This document shows positions 13,077-27,330 of a DNA stretch of 64,000 bases, one piece after another (positions within the stretch are counted from its first letter, which is position 1; each line of letters opens with the position of its first letter). The notes under the pieces were generated by a model. That model was not told the DNA's origin and did no database searches. It worked only from the letters and a program-made list of their open reading frames with translations. This stretch comes from Cephalopachus bancanus (Eukaryota > Chordata > Mammalia > Primates > Tarsiidae). The position numbers and the translations under genes are program-made. The stretch is from positions 310,001 to 374,000 of the forward strand of contig JAPVLO010000986.1 in assembly GCA_027257055.1 (NCBI GenBank), read 5' to 3'.

Positions 13077-13278
13077 CAGACTCAGGCGACCCTCCCATCT
13101 CAGCCTCCCAAGCAACTGAGACTACAGGTGCATGCCACCACACTGGCTGATTTTTTTTTCTGTAGAGGTGAGTTCTCACTATGTTGCCCAGGCTGGTCTC
13201 AAACTCCTGGGTTCAAGCAGTCCTCCAGCCTGTTTCCCAAAGTGCTGGGATGACGGACATGAGCCACCATACCTGGCC
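13077..13278 (-). mobile_element. Alu, 3'-truncated
   Basis: Antisense Alu without its tail and right-arm end. It starts abruptly at 'cagactcaggcgaccctccc', where the L1 stops. Confidence 0.8.
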
Positions 13279-14274
<996 letters not shown>

Positions 14275-14459
14275 TAGAGTAGACCAATTTTCTAAAGTAA
14301 AAACTTCCCAGATAAATGACTAATTCAAGACTTGAGAGATTAACACTCAGGATGCAAGACTGCATTGTGGTAGATGTTGGCAGCCATCTATTTTATGGCT
14401 TCCATTGTCCTCTTTGTAATACTCAAGTACAGAACTGTCCCTTGGGTGAAGTGAGGGGG

Positions 14460-14771
14460 AAAAAATCCTTGCCAGCCGGGCTCGGTGGCTCAGCCTGTAA
14501 TCCCGCGCCTTTGGGAGGCTGAGGTGAGTGGATTGCCTGAGCCCGCGGGTTCGAGACCCGCCTGGGCAGCGAGACCTCATCTCTACAATAAATCAAAAAA
14601 TCAGCCGGGCGTGGTAGTGCATGCCTGTAATTCCGGCTACTTGGAAGGCTGAGGCGGAAGGATCGCCGGAGCCCAGCAGGTCGAGGCTGCGGTGGCCGGA
14701 AGCGGCCACTGCACTCCAGTCTGGGCGACAGAGTGAGACTCCAACTCAAAAAAAAAAAAAATCCTTGCCAA
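14460..14771 (+). mobile_element. Alu, T-arm subfamily, with target duplication
   Basis: Full-length body 14474-14757. The target duplication 'aaaaatccttgcca' appears on both sides. It has the perfect hairpin GCGGG-TTCGAGA-CCCGC and very little divergence from the 1.76-kb copy. Confidence 0.95.
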
Positions 14772-14921
14772 ATCGTCTCATTTCAAGTTATTGTTTTGGG
14801 TTAGTACATTCAGAAAGTCAGTTTTCTGCAGAAACACTAGTAGGGGAATCAGCTTCTATATTTAGTAGATTTGCGAGTCTGTGAACCATTGAATAAGTAT
14901 GAAAGATACTTCTTTTCTTCC

Positions 14922-15224
14922 TTTCTTTTTTTTTTTTTAGAGTTGGAGTTTTGCTTTGTTGTTTAAGCTCGAATTCAGTGGCGTGATCATACCTCACTGA
15001 GGCCTCTAGCTCCTGGGCTCAAGTAACCCTCCTGCCTCAGCCTCCCAAGTAGCTGGGACTACAGGCTCACATCACCATGGCAACTATTTTTTAAAAAATT
15101 TTTTGTAGAGATGGGGTCTTGCTATGTTACCCAGGCTGGTCTTGAACTCCTGGCCTCAAGCAATCCTCAAGCTTTGGTTTCCCAAAGTGCTGGAATTACA
15201 GGCATTGAGCTGCTGTGCCTGGCC
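14922..15224 (-). mobile_element. Alu, AluJ-like
   Basis: Antisense full-length copy, ending 'gctgctgtgcctggcc'. Confidence 0.87.
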
Positions 15225-15261
15225 TCTTTTGTTCTTTATCAAGGCAAAATTTTAAAAAAGA

Positions 15262-15675
15262 TTTAAGTAACACTCAACGCATTTACAAGGATATACAACC
15301 ATCAGCTCTATCTAGTTCCAACACGTTTTCATCACTCCAAAAAGAAACTTTGTACCATTAAGCAGACACTCCCACTTCTTCCTTCCCTGCAGCTGCTGTC
15401 AACCAGTAATCCGCTTTCTGTGTTTGTGAATTTTCCTGTGCTGGACTTTTCATATAAATAGAATCTGGCAGTGTGCGACCTTTTGTGTCTGGCTTCCTCC
15501 ATTGAACATAATGTGCTCAAGATTAAACTATACTGTAGCAAGGGTCAGTGTATTACTCCTTTTCATGGCTGAATAATATTCTGTTATGTGGATGGGCCAC
15601 GTTTTTGTTTTTCCATTGAACCCCAGATGGACTCCTGGGTGGTTTCTACCTTTTGATCTATGGGCATTGAACTAC
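15262..15675 (-). mobile_element. Old L1 (L1M-type) 3' region
   Basis: 'ccaaaaagaaactttgtacc', 'ttttcatataaatagaatct', 'ccttttgtgtctggcttcct' and 'tggctgaataatattctgtt' are landmarks of old mammalian L1 3' ends in antisense. It is interrupted by an Alu fragment. Confidence 0.75.
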
Positions 15676-15777
15676 TGTGAGGTCTTGCTATGCTGCCCAG
15701 GCTGGTCTCAAACTCCTGGCCTCAAACGATCCTTCCATCTCAAGCTTCCAAAGTGCAGGAATTACCATGCTCAGCCT
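15676..15777 (-). mobile_element. Alu left-arm fragment
   Basis: Only the left arm ('gaggtcttgctatgctgccc' to 'taccatgctcagcc') is present. Confidence 0.75.
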
Positions 15778-15799
15778 CATTTTATTGTTATTGTTATTA

Positions 15800-16447
<648 letters not shown>

Positions 16448-16480
16448 GTAAAAAGGAGAAGAGTATTTCTACCGATTTGA

Positions 16481-16965
<485 letters not shown>

Positions 16966-16981
16966 AAGGGTTTTTTTAAAA

Positions 16982-17370
16982 TCTGTGTCTGTGTGTATGT
17001 CTGTGTGTGTATCTGTGTTTGTGTATCTGTGTTAAGTGTGCATCTGTGTCTGTGTGTGTGTCTCTTAGTGTGCATCTGCGTTTGTGTCTGCATGAAGGTG
17101 TGCAAATACATCTGTATCTATTTGCGTCTGTGTATAAATGTGCATCAGTGTCTGTGTGCGTGTCTATGTGTGTGACTGAATATAAATGTGCCTCTGTGTG
17201 TGTAAGTGTGTGTCTGTATGTTTATTTGTGTCTTTGTGTGACTTAGTGTAAGTGTGCATCTGTGACTGTGTGTGTCTATGTGTCTATGTGCAGGTGTGCA
17301 TCCATGTGTGTCTTTGTGTAAGTATTCATCTGTATGTGTGTGCATGTGTGTGTGTCTCTGTGTAAGAATG
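16982..17370. repeat. TG-rich minisatellite
   Basis: Irregular TGTGTC/TGTGTG with a recurring longer unit ('gtgtgcatctgtgtctgtgt') spaced about 36-40 bp. Open frames with a CVCVCVSV-type composition are artefacts of the repeat. Confidence 0.88.
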
Positions 17371-17707
17371 CCAGCCCAGATTATTTCTTGAAGGCCAGTT
17401 CTTTCTCAGGAAGGGGGAGGGGACGTTGGAGTCATGTTTGTAGGATTTATGGCTTTGGGGCTAAGGGCTTTGTTTTCTAGGGCCCACCTTGGGAAAGAAG
17501 GAATCTAGTTTCTCTGACCCTTCAGGTGAGAATGGGACAGAGAAGTAGGAGAGAAGAAGACCAGAGAAAAACTTTTGCTTCTGAAGTCTTTATTTTGGGG
17601 AATCCTCTTTTGAACCCCAAGCACTGATTAATTTTTTTGAAAGCTAACTCAGTTCCCTCTATTTTAAGAATGAGGATGTGAGAAAAAGAAATTATATTAA
17701 TTATTCC
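17371..17707. other. Single-copy sequence
   Basis: No feature recognised. Confidence 0.4.
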
Positions 17708-18018
17708 AGCTGAATGCTGTGGTTTACGCTTGTAATCCCAGCACTTTGGGAGGCAAAGGCAGAAGATCGCTTGAAGCCAGGAGTTCAAAACTAACCTGGA
17801 CAACATAGTGAGACCTCAACTCTACAAAAAAATATATATTAAAAATATTAACTGAGCATGGTGGCTTGTGCCTATAGTCCCAGTTACTCTGGAGACTGAT
17901 GCTGCAGGATCACTTGAGCCCAGGAGGTCGAGGCTGTGGTGAGCCATGATCGTGCCACTACACCCTAGCCTGGGCAACACAGTGAGAACCCAACTTAAAA
18001 TTAAAAAAAGAAAAGAAA
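17708..18018 (+). mobile_element. Alu, AluJ-like
   Basis: Sense full-length copy from 'gctgaatgctgtggtttacg' to 'gagaacccaacttaaa'. Confidence 0.86.
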
Positions 18019-18719
18019 GTGTCCATGAACGAAAAACTTTCATACACTTTGAAACTAGAGAGCTCTCCAGAAGAAATCATTTTAAGGCATTTTGTTCACT
18101 ATTTGACGTATTATAGATCTTGATTCAATTAAGTAACAACATTGAATTCTTAACCAATAAAAGTATGAGGGATTATTGAGGATTTATCAACATACTTACA
18201 CTGTTTATAAAGAACTGTGCTGGGATTTTTTTTCTTCCATCTTGACAGCAGTTTGATGAAGAGAGGCTTAGAAAAACTGACAGAAATAAATCTCTCTCTT
18301 TTGGAAGTTATTTAAAAATAATCACCCTGCTGATTTGATGCAAAAGGCATTTGGAACTTACCACCCATATAGTCACCACCCATGTTAGTCACCCATAGGG
18401 TGACTAATCCATTTGCAATGAACATGAAATATTAATTTTATTTTCTTAGGATGAGTTTAATGAGCTAATAAAAATGATTTTGAGGTCAAAGCACAATTTA
18501 ATCAATCTAATTAAAGAAGTTTGAGAGCAAATTAAGACGTTTATTTTTACTCTTTGGGGACTCACAGGATGGTTTGCACAGCTTTCCCAGCTACATTTTT
18601 GGCCATACAGGAGGTCAGGAAAGTTGGATGATGGAATCAGGGAGCACTTTAGTTAACAGACATTGGCCATGAAACTCACAATCCATCTTTAAAAACCAGA
18701 GTAGCCTCATTTATGAACT
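18019..18719. other. AT-rich single-copy block with clustered TAAT motifs
   Basis: No interspersed repeat recognised over 700 bp in a repeat-dense region. Positions 18430-18545 contain several ATTA/TAAT cores ('tttaatcaatctaattaaag'), the typical binding core for homeodomain factors. Regulatory function is speculation. Confidence 0.3.
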
Positions 18720-19120
18720 TTCTTTTTTTTTTTTTTTTTTTGAGTCGGGTCTCACTCTGTCATCCAGGCTGGAATGCAGTGGCACCATCACGGCTCACCA
18801 CAGACTCAACTTCCCATGTTCAGGTGATCCTCCTGCCTCAGTCTTCCAAGTGGCCAGGACTACAAGCGCCATCACGCCCATGTAATTTTTTTGTCTTTTA
18901 TTTTTTGTAAAGTTGAGGGCTCGCTATGTTGCCTGGGCTGATCTTAAATTCCTCGCCTCAAGTGATCTTCCCACAGTGCTGAGATTACAGGCATATGCCA
19001 CCATGCCCGACAAATTTTTTTACTTTTTGTAGAGATGAGGTCTAGCTATGTTGCCCAGGCTAGTCTCGATCTCCTAGGTTCAAGCAATCCTCGTGCCTCT
19101 GTCTCCCAAAGAAGTGGAGG
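18720..19120 (-). mobile_element. Trimeric Alu
   Basis: Antisense. A right arm ('gagtcgggtctcactctgtc'), a middle arm ('ggctcgctatgttgcctggg' to 'catatgccaccatgcccgac') and a left arm ('tgaggtctagctatgttgcc' to 'tctcccaaagaagtgg'). The outermost left end is missing. Confidence 0.82.
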
Positions 19121-19139
19121 CTGTTTCATCATTTGAGGA

Positions 19140-19422
19140 TGATTTTTTTTGAGTCTGTCTCACTTTGTCACCCAAGCCAGAGTGCAGTGGCACGCTCATA
19201 ACTCACCGCAGCCTCCACCTCTGGGCTCAAGTGATTCTTCTGCCTCAGCCTCCTGAATAGCTAGGACTACAGGCGCAGGACACCACCCTTGGCTAATTTT
19301 TTGATTTATTGTAGAAATAAGGTCTCACTATGTTGCTTAGGCTGAACTCAAACTCCTGGACTCAAGAGATCCTCCTGCCTTGGCCTCCTAAAGTGCTGGA
19401 ATTACAAGAGTGAGCCACCACT
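19140..19422 (-). mobile_element. Alu, AluJ-like
   Basis: Antisense dimer from 'tgagtctgtctcactttgtc' to 'agagtgagccaccact'. Confidence 0.87.
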
Positions 19423-19436
19423 TTTCTTTTCTCTCT

Positions 19437-19606
19437 CTCTTTCATTCTTTGTTTTGTTTTGAGTCAGGGTCTCATTTTGTCACCCAAGCTGGAGTGCAGT
19501 GGCATGATCATGGCTACCACAGCCTTGACTTTCTGAGTTCAGGGAATCCTTCTGCCTCAGCCTTCCAAGTAGCTGGGATTACAGGCTTGAACCACCATGC
19601 CCAGCC
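19437..19606 (-). mobile_element. Single-arm Alu
   Basis: Antisense monomer: a right-arm end ('gatcatggctaccacagcct') joined to an Alu head ('accaccatgcccagcc') in about 165 bp. Confidence 0.8.
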
Positions 19607-20204
19607 ATAAAAAAAAAAAATTTTAACTTCTAGTAAATCTCAACTTTGTGGAGGGTTCCACTTGTCTAATGGTACCTAGTTAGACAGGAATAAAGGAAGT
19701 ACAAGGTCAAGGTCAAGATATATTAATTGTCAATAGGAGACACATAGGGTTTCAAAAGCAAATGTAGAAAAAATAACAAAGTGTTCACAGTTAAAGATGT
19801 TTACACATAGCATATCTTGACTGAACAAGCTTCACTGTACAATGAGAGCTATTAAAACCATTCACAGGCTATTAGAAGAATCAATGAGACAATGTAAATA
19901 AAATGCTTGACATATGGTAATTATTTAAACATCATTTTAACCAAAAAAAGTTTCTTTCTAAAAAAAAACCACTGCAGAATATTATTTTAAAAAATTAATT
20001 ATGTGCCAAATGATTTCAATTATATGGCATTCTGGAAAAGGAAAATCTATGGAGACAATAAAAATATTAGACAGCAAAAAGCTCAGGAGATAGGAAAGAG
20101 AAAGAGGCAGGTCACAGAGGATTTTAGGGGGAAAGGAAACTGATCTGTATAATATGGTAATTGTACCTACATGTCATTATGTATTTGTCCAAAGATAGAT
20201 AGAT
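19607..20204. other. Single-copy sequence
   Basis: No feature recognised. (GATA)n is very short at 20196. Confidence 0.4.
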
Positions 20205-20764
20205 AGGTTTGGAGACCCCCCAAAACCCAGAATTTATTTATAAAAGCGAGTATTTATTCTGACATCTTTAAACATCAGTCACCTTCGAAGCACTCTCCGT
20301 TGGATGTAACACACCTATCAAGATGCTTTTCACACTGCTCAAAACAGTTTTTGAATTCATCCTTGTGGATGCCTTTTAGTGCTTCTGCTGTTTTTTGTCT
20401 CACCTCTTCCACATCAACGAAGCATTTCCCTTTGAGAATTTTTTCATCTGGGGAAACAAAAAAAGTCGCTCGGGGCAAGATTGGGTGAAAAGGGAGGGTA
20501 GGGTAAGGGGGTCATGCCATTTTGGGTCAAAAACTGCTGAACACTCAGCATGGCGTGAGCAGGTGCATTGTCATGGTGGAAGAACTAGTCACCTGTTTGC
20601 CACAACTCATGGCGTTTCTTCCACATATTGTGACACAACCTTCTCAATACTTCCAGATAAAAACTTCGATTGACTGTTTGATCTGGAAGAACAAATTATG
20701 AGTTTACTCCAAGAGGCCTGTCCTCCAAAAGATAATTCTGTAGACGTTTTGGGTCCCCCCTCAT
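20205..20764 (-). mobile_element. Mariner family A, internally deleted copy (type 1)
   Basis: Terminal repeats are 'gaccccccaaaacccagaat' at the left and 'tgggtcccccctcat' at the right, next to TA. The minus strand carries the C-terminal transposase region: HDNAPAH (second catalytic Asp), then PFSPNLAPSDFF (third catalytic Asp), then FVDVEEVRQKTAEALKGI and CVTSNGECFEGD. The 5' part of the gene is deleted. About 560 bp, nonautonomous. Confidence 0.9.
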
Positions 20765-20776
20765 ATATATGAGAGA

Positions 20777-21059
20777 GAGAGAGTCAAAGTCTCACTCTGT
20801 TGCACACTGAAGTGCAGTGGCACCATCACGACTCATGGCAGCCTCCACCTCCTGAACTCAGGTGATCCTCCCACCTCAGTTTCCCGAGTAGCTGGGAGTA
20901 TAGGAGTGTACCACCACGTCTGGCAAATTTTTATTCTTTGCAGAGACAAGGTCTTGCTATGTTGCCCAAGCTGGTCTTGAACTCCTGGGCTCAAGGATCA
21001 TCCTCCCACCTTGGCCTCCCAAAGTACTGAGATTACAGAAGTGAGCCACCGCATCCGCC
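20777..21059 (-). mobile_element. Alu, AluJ-like
   Basis: Antisense full-length copy, starting just right of the mariner end after a (GA)n tract. Confidence 0.87.
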
Positions 21060-21300
21060 TGTCCAAACTTGTGGAATGTACAACACTAAGAGTGAACTTA
21101 ATGGAAACTGTAGATTCTGGGTGATGATGACATGTCCAAGTAGGTTCATTAGTTGTAACAAATGCACCACTCTGGTGGGGAGAGTTGATCAAGGGGGAAG
21201 CTGTGCTTGTGTGAGGGTTGACAGTATATATGTGAAATCTCTGTACTTTCTATTAAATTTTGCTGTGAACCTAAAACTGCTCTAAAAATAAAGTCCACTA

Positions 21301-21632
<332 letters not shown>

Positions 21633-21982
21633 GCCATATGATCTATGGAAACTTTGATGTGTATTAAACACTTTTGTCTCACACACGTGGCAAGAAACAC
21701 CATGGATTAACATCATTAATTTTAGATTATTTGTTGATTCAGTAAAAAAACCTCTACTTGAATGTCTATTATGTGACAGAAAAACTTTAAGTGTAAAGGT
21801 TACCAAAAAAATTAAAACAACTCTCTATATTTTCACATATGTGAAAACCAGAACTGTAAATAAGTCAACACCAAATTCAAACAGTAATTGCCTAACTTGT
21901 TGAGTTATATGATATTTTTTTCTTCAAAGTAACTGGCTCAACTCTGGCTTTTCCAGGATAAAACAAACTCTTGCTGTATTTA
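21633..21982. other. AT-rich single-copy sequence
   Basis: No feature recognised. Confidence 0.4.
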
Positions 21983-22300
21983 TTTTGTTTTTGTTTTTGT
22001 TTTTGTTTTTGATTTGAGTCGGTCTTACTCTGTTGCCCAAACTGCAACACAATGGCACAACCAGGGCTCACTACAGCCTCGACTTTCTGGGCTCAAGCAA
22101 CCCTTTTACTTCAGCCCTGAGTACCCGGGACTACAGGCACCACGTGCCACCATACCCAGCTAATTCTTAAAAAAAAAATTGTAGGCACAAAATCTCGCCA
22201 TGTTGCCCAGGCTGGTCCTGAACTCCTGGGCTCAAGTGATCTTCTCACCTCATCCTCCCAGAGTGCTAGGATGACAGGCGTAAGCCACCACGCACAGCTC
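21983..22300 (-). mobile_element. Alu, AluJ-like
   Basis: Antisense full-length copy with a (GTTTTT)n tail, ending 'gccaccacgcacagct'. Confidence 0.87.
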
Positions 22301-22339
22301 TCTGGCTGCATTTGAATGCATGCACGCCAGTCTGACTAT

Positions 22340-22490
22340 ATCACAAAGCACAAATCTCCTTATTTAACAGGATATCTCCAAGGCTCAGGGAGGTGGTATT
22401 ATCTGCTGAAGCTCATGCCTTGGCAAGCAGGAAAGCTGAAACTAAAAGGCAGGTTTAACTGGCGTGCAAGTCCTACTCTTGCTGACTCCT
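22340..22490 (+). mobile_element. Possible MIR remnant
   Basis: 'aaggctcagggaggtggtat' and the following 'cttggcaagcaggaaagctg' loosely follow the MIR core in order and spacing. Too diverged to be sure. Confidence 0.35.
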
Positions 22491-22929
22491 TTTTCATGCA
22501 ACCCATCCTCTGCTCAAGGTTGGATCACATAATCTCTCTGGCTGTCCCCGGGTACTCTAGTGAGCTATAAAGACTTGAAAGCTGTGTCCAGTCCAGAAAG
22601 GAGGGCTGTCCAGGAAGGACTGAGCATGGAAGCAGGCAGGGAAGTTGCACCTGGGCTGGGACCTCCTCTCCCGCCGGTCTCAGTTCCTCAGCCTTGACAG
22701 TCTGCCTCTGTGGTTGTGTGTTCCGCTGCAGAGGTCTCCTGCCCTGGGGCTGGTATTTCCGGGGCACAGTAGGACCCTCACTGCGGAGGATGGTGAGGTC
22801 TGTGTGTGAGAAGCATGGGCATGAACATCGTGGGATCCTCTCCTGTATCTGAGAGGGATGTGGTTGGTGGGTCTCAGAGGTATACAGGGAATTTAGGGCA
22901 AAGTATTCTCTTTATCCTGCTGTCTAGAT
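22490..22929. other. GC-richer single-copy block
   Basis: Clearly richer in G+C than its surroundings, with no repeat recognised and no supported open frame. It ends abruptly at the TCTA array. Confidence 0.4.
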
Positions 22930-23201
22930 ATTCTATCTATCTATCTGTCTATCTATTTATCTATCTTCTAGCTATCTGCCTATCATCTATCTATCATCAT
23001 TCTATCATCTCTTTGTCTACCTACCTGCCATCTATCTGTATCTATCATATATCTATCTATCTATCCTATCTATCTATCTATCTATCTGTCTGTCTATCTA
23101 TCGTCTTCCATTTATCTGTCATCTATCTATCTTCTACCTATCTATCTACTTATCTATTTCATCCATCTATGCATCCATTCTGTCTTTCATCTATCTATCT
23201 G

Positions 23202-23252
<51 letters not shown>

Positions 23253-23391
23253 ATCTATAGCTCTATCATCTGTCTTTGTATTTCATCTATCTCATCTATC
23301 GATCTTTTCCACCTATCTGTCCATCCTATCTATCTATCATGTATCTATCATATATCTAGCTATTCCATCTATCCATCCATTCTATCTGTCT

Positions 23392-23427
<36 letters not shown>

Positions 23428-24200
23428 ATTTATCTCTGTATTTCTATCTCATCTATCTATCTATATTTATCTATCATCTATCTGTCTTCTATCTATCTCA
23501 TCTATTCCATCTATCTATCTATATCTATTTATCTATCATCTATCTTCTACCTATCTCTACCTATCTGCCTATCTATCTATTCCATCTATCTATCCATCCA
23601 TTCTATCTGTCTATCATCTACTTATCTATCTTCTATCTATGTATTTCATCTATCTATCTCATCTATATATTCCATCTTATTTATCTATCTCTATATATCT
23701 CTCACCTAGTTATGTATTTCATCTATCTCATCTATCTATTCTGTCTATCATCTATCTATCTATCATCTATCTAGCTATTCCACCTATCTATCCATCCATT
23801 CTATCTATCTACCTATCTATCTATGTCTATCATCTATGTATTTCATCTATCTGTCTCATCTATTTATTCTATCTATCTGTCTCTCTCTGTCTATCATCTA
23901 TCCAGCAATTCCATCTATCAATTCATACTATCTATCTATCTAGTCCATCAATCTATCCGTCCTGTCTATCTCTATCTATCATCTATCTATGTATTTCATC
24001 TATCTCATCTATCTATTCCCTCTATCATCCATCTATCTCTCTATCATCTATCTAGCTATTCCATCTATCTATCCATCTATTTTATCTATCTGTCTATCTA
24101 TCTATCTATCTTCTATTTATCTATTATATATCTATTCCATCTATCTACCTGTTCATCCTATCTGTCTATCTACCTACCTATCTGTTATATACCTATCTGT
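22930..24200. repeat. 1.27-kb (TCTA)n-type array
   Basis: Tetranucleotide TCTA/TCTG/TCCA array with recurring ~60-75-bp blocks ('tccatctatctatccatcca') and a (TTTC)n patch at 23230. Open frames up to 322 codons made of YLSI repeats are artefacts. Confidence 0.97.
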
Positions 24201-24527
24201 CCATAAGGTTTCATCACTCTTCCAAGCTACTGCGTGGATGTGATCATGTGACACCAAGCATACATGACATTTTCGACAGAACGTGCTGTGTAGGGTGCAC
24301 TTCAGCGTGCTCTCCTCTCTCTTACTCCAGGAAGCGGTTAGCTGTTGGGCATTGACGCCAGCTGAACTGTGATTCCATCTGGACTTCATCAGCGTTTCCA
24401 TGTAACTGCAAAAACAACACGTGGGCCCAAATCTCATCTACAGTGTCAGAAAATCTGGGATAGGCATTAACTGGAGGCAGCGATTAACTTAACATTTGCC
24501 TGGTATAAATAAGACTTGCCACAGGTC

Positions 24528-24531
<4 letters not shown>
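24201..24531. other. Single-copy block with 87-codon minus-strand frame
   Basis: A minus-strand frame (24174-24437) is open across this block. No domain was recognised and no splice sites frame it convincingly. Confidence 0.25.

Positions 24532-24571
<40 letters not shown>
24532..24571. repeat. (GT)n microsatellite
   Basis: About 20 uninterrupted GT units. Confidence 0.97.
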
Positions 24572-24572
<1 letters not shown>

Positions 24573-25883
24573 CAACTGCAGTTTCATCATCAATTTTTTA
24601 AATGACTCTCTCATGCATTGGGGAAGGGTCATTGATTCCTTATGACTTATGGGATAGCCATCTGTTCAGAATTTTTGTTTTCCATATTTAAACCACTTCC
24701 CTTAATATTTCAACTCTATACCTGATGATTAGAAAGCTAGGGAATTTTGACTGAGTTGATTCCACCATTTCAAAGGCACCAGTTGGACTTATATTATTTT
24801 AAGTGGAAGAGTCTTTTGCATGTGAGTGGAATTTTTGCATGCTTTGAAAAAAGAGGCCGTGATCCATGAGTTATAAGATAATATACTTCCCCCGACACAG
24901 AAGTTGAGGTATAGATCAAGCACCTGCCAATCCAGAGAGTCATGGTATCCAACAATGTTCATTTAATTTTACCAATAACAAAAACTAGACTACGTGGCCA
25001 TATTTATTTGTACATGTGCATGTGTAAAGCCCATGTATATGTGTAAATCAGGGCTCTTGTTCCTTTTCTGTGCTTAATCAAATCAACATATCCCATAAAG
25101 TGAGGCATTTCAAAGAACAAAATCAGAAAAAAATTCTACCACTTTTTGTACTTACCTGTTGCTGCCAATATTAATTGCCTCACTCCAAATTTCAGAATTC
25201 ACTCTTTTCTTTACCAAAAAAGGAGGATTATTATTTCTTTTATCTCTGACCCAAAAATCTTTTTTTGTTTTTAATTTTAAAAATCTTGAAAACAACTGCA
25301 GATTCATAGTCCTAGACATCTCCACCCAGTGGTTTTTTCCATTGATGTCAATGTACACGTGGAATTTTGCTCTTTCAGAAATTATATTTCCTTTGCTGCT
25401 TCTGAAACGTTAAAGATGTCTGGCACGTTGTCAGGAGGGAGGAAGGTTTTTAACCACTTTTAACATTTCCCCTGATTCATCCAAGTCTCTAGTCACACCA
25501 GTGACAGTCAACTTCAGCTACTTTATGGTAAAGATTCATTAAGAAAATCTAGGGGAGAGGAAGGGATTCTTTTCTTAAAATACCAGGGTTATTTCAGGAA
25601 TAACAATTATTGCTCCATTTTCAACTCTTTTCTTTTTTTAAATATAGTTCATTTGGAAAGTAAATTGGAAAGAAAGAGTGTGAGCAAGAGAGAGAGAGAG
25701 AGAGAATTCACTTCCCCAAGGTAGGGGAGGGGACCAAAGCTTAAGAAAATATGGTGGCCATAGCTCAATGAACACCTGGCCTGGCCAGAGCTCAACAAAG
25801 CAATGCCTCTTTTTCAACTCTTAAAAACACACAGAAATTCAATTTACTCCACTGGCCACTGGGCGTGTACATCTCAGAGAAGC
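24572..25883. other. Long single-copy stretch
   Basis: About 1.3 kb without a recognised repeat apart from a short (GA)n at 25689-25706. Open frames are short and lack domains. Confidence 0.45.
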
Positions 25884-26217
25884 TGTGATGGGTTGAAAGA
25901 AGACTAAAAGATAAGTCCACATTCTAACCCCAGAACCTGTGGGCATGGGACCCTATTTTAATATTTTTTAACACACTCATTGCAGATATAATTAGTTAAA
26001 ATGAGGCCATGCTGGATTAGGCGGCCCTAAATCCAATGATCAGTGTCCCTATAAGAGACAGAAGAAGAGACACAGACACAGAGGAGGAGTCCAAGTGGAA
26101 ATGGAGGCGGAGTCTGGAGTGACGTGACCACAAGCCCAGGGATGCCTGGAACCCCCAGAAGCTGGAAGAGGCAGAAAGAATCCTCCAGTGGAGCCTCCAG
26201 AAGGAACTGGACACAGT
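25884..26217 (+). mobile_element. MaLR-type LTR, copy 1 of a direct pair
   Basis: Starts 'gtgatgggttgaaagaagac' and has 'ggcggccctaaatccaatga' and 'cccccagaagctggaagagg', features of ancient ERVL-MaLR (MLT1-like) LTRs. The next copy begins 334 bp later. Confidence 0.65.
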
Positions 26218-26600
26218 TGCAATGGGTTGAATGGTGACCTCAAAAGATTTGTCCGTGTTCTGACCCCAGAAACTGTGATGGGACCTTGTGTGGAAATAAG
26301 GTCTCTACAGACGTGATTAGTGGAGGATCTCGAGATGAAACCCTCCTTGATTAGGTGGCCCTAAATCCAGTGACCAGTGTCCTTGCAAGACATGGAAGAG
26401 GAGACAAAGACACAGAGGAGGAGGCCACATTGAGATGGAGACAGAGCCTGGAGTGACATGGCCACAATCCTAGGGACACCTAGAGCCCCCAGGAGTTGGA
26501 AGAGGTGGGAAGGATCCTCTCCTGGAGCCTCAAGAGAGAACCATGGCCCTGAGACCTCTTGACCTCAACCTCCAGGCCTTCAGTCACAGAACACTTATAC
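26218..26600 (+). mobile_element. MaLR-type LTR, copy 2 of a direct pair
   Basis: Same order of landmarks as copy 1: 'caatgggttgaatggtgacc', 'ggtggccctaaatccagtga', 'cccccaggagttggaagagg', then the LTR 3' part. No internal retroviral sequence separates the two. Confidence 0.65.
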
Positions 26601-27330
26601 AGAAGCTTTCCTGACACTACCAGCTTTTAACCTTTTAGAAGTTTCCTTAATGACGTAGGACAGGGACCGTTCAGAGAAAGACAAACACCATGGCTACCAC
26701 GCTTCTGTTTTGAAGCCTAGTTGTGCATTTTCGCATCTGAATCTCAATGACAGTTTGTGGGTGGCTGTGTCTTGATTTCACAGCATAATAAAATTGTTCT
26801 ATGCAATCTCTTTCGTCGGGTATCCAGGTCATCTGCCTTGTCCCCTCCTGCTCAGGAGAACATGATAAAATAGCACACGGAAGAGCTCATGGTTGGCACA
26901 CCAGGCTACCCATATCCAAGTGTCAGAAATACTTCATGCAGGCAACCCCCCCACCCCCCCACTGTGGGAGACTTTCTGTTCTCTCAATAAATCCATCCTG
27001 TTTTCAAAAAAAAAAAAGGAAAGGAAAGAAAGAAAAATAAATGCTTCATGTAGAAGATTAGATTAACTGGGAAGGATAGAAGGTCATCTGTTTTTCAGAA
27101 AATAGAAAAAGTATATGTGGGGAATGGGTGCCCCAATTTGAAAATAGCAAGCTTGACTCCTTTGGGAGAAGAGTGTTTGCAAAGTGAACATGGTTTGCTA
27201 AATCATAATGTAATTTTAATGATTTATGCTTCTAATCAGAAAATATTAAGAAGTAAAATGTAGGAAATTAAGAAGTATAAGAAAATTAAATTATTCCTCA
27301 TTGCTGCAATCAGAGATTATAATTGTGAGT
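26601..27330. other. Single-copy sequence
   Basis: Contains a C-run at 26947-26960 and a short A/GGA-rich tract at 27006-27040. Nothing else recognised. Confidence 0.4.

Noticed and set aside
22806..24206. Very long open frames (up to 322 codons) rich in YLSI repeats
   Set aside because: They are translations of the (TCTA)n array. Any tetranucleotide without a stop stays open in every frame.
24174..24437. HAVAW motif in a minus-strand frame, reminiscent of HAVRW in the sulfatase C-terminus
   Set aside because: Only five residues fit. The flanking residues and the underlying bases do not align, and no splice sites frame it.
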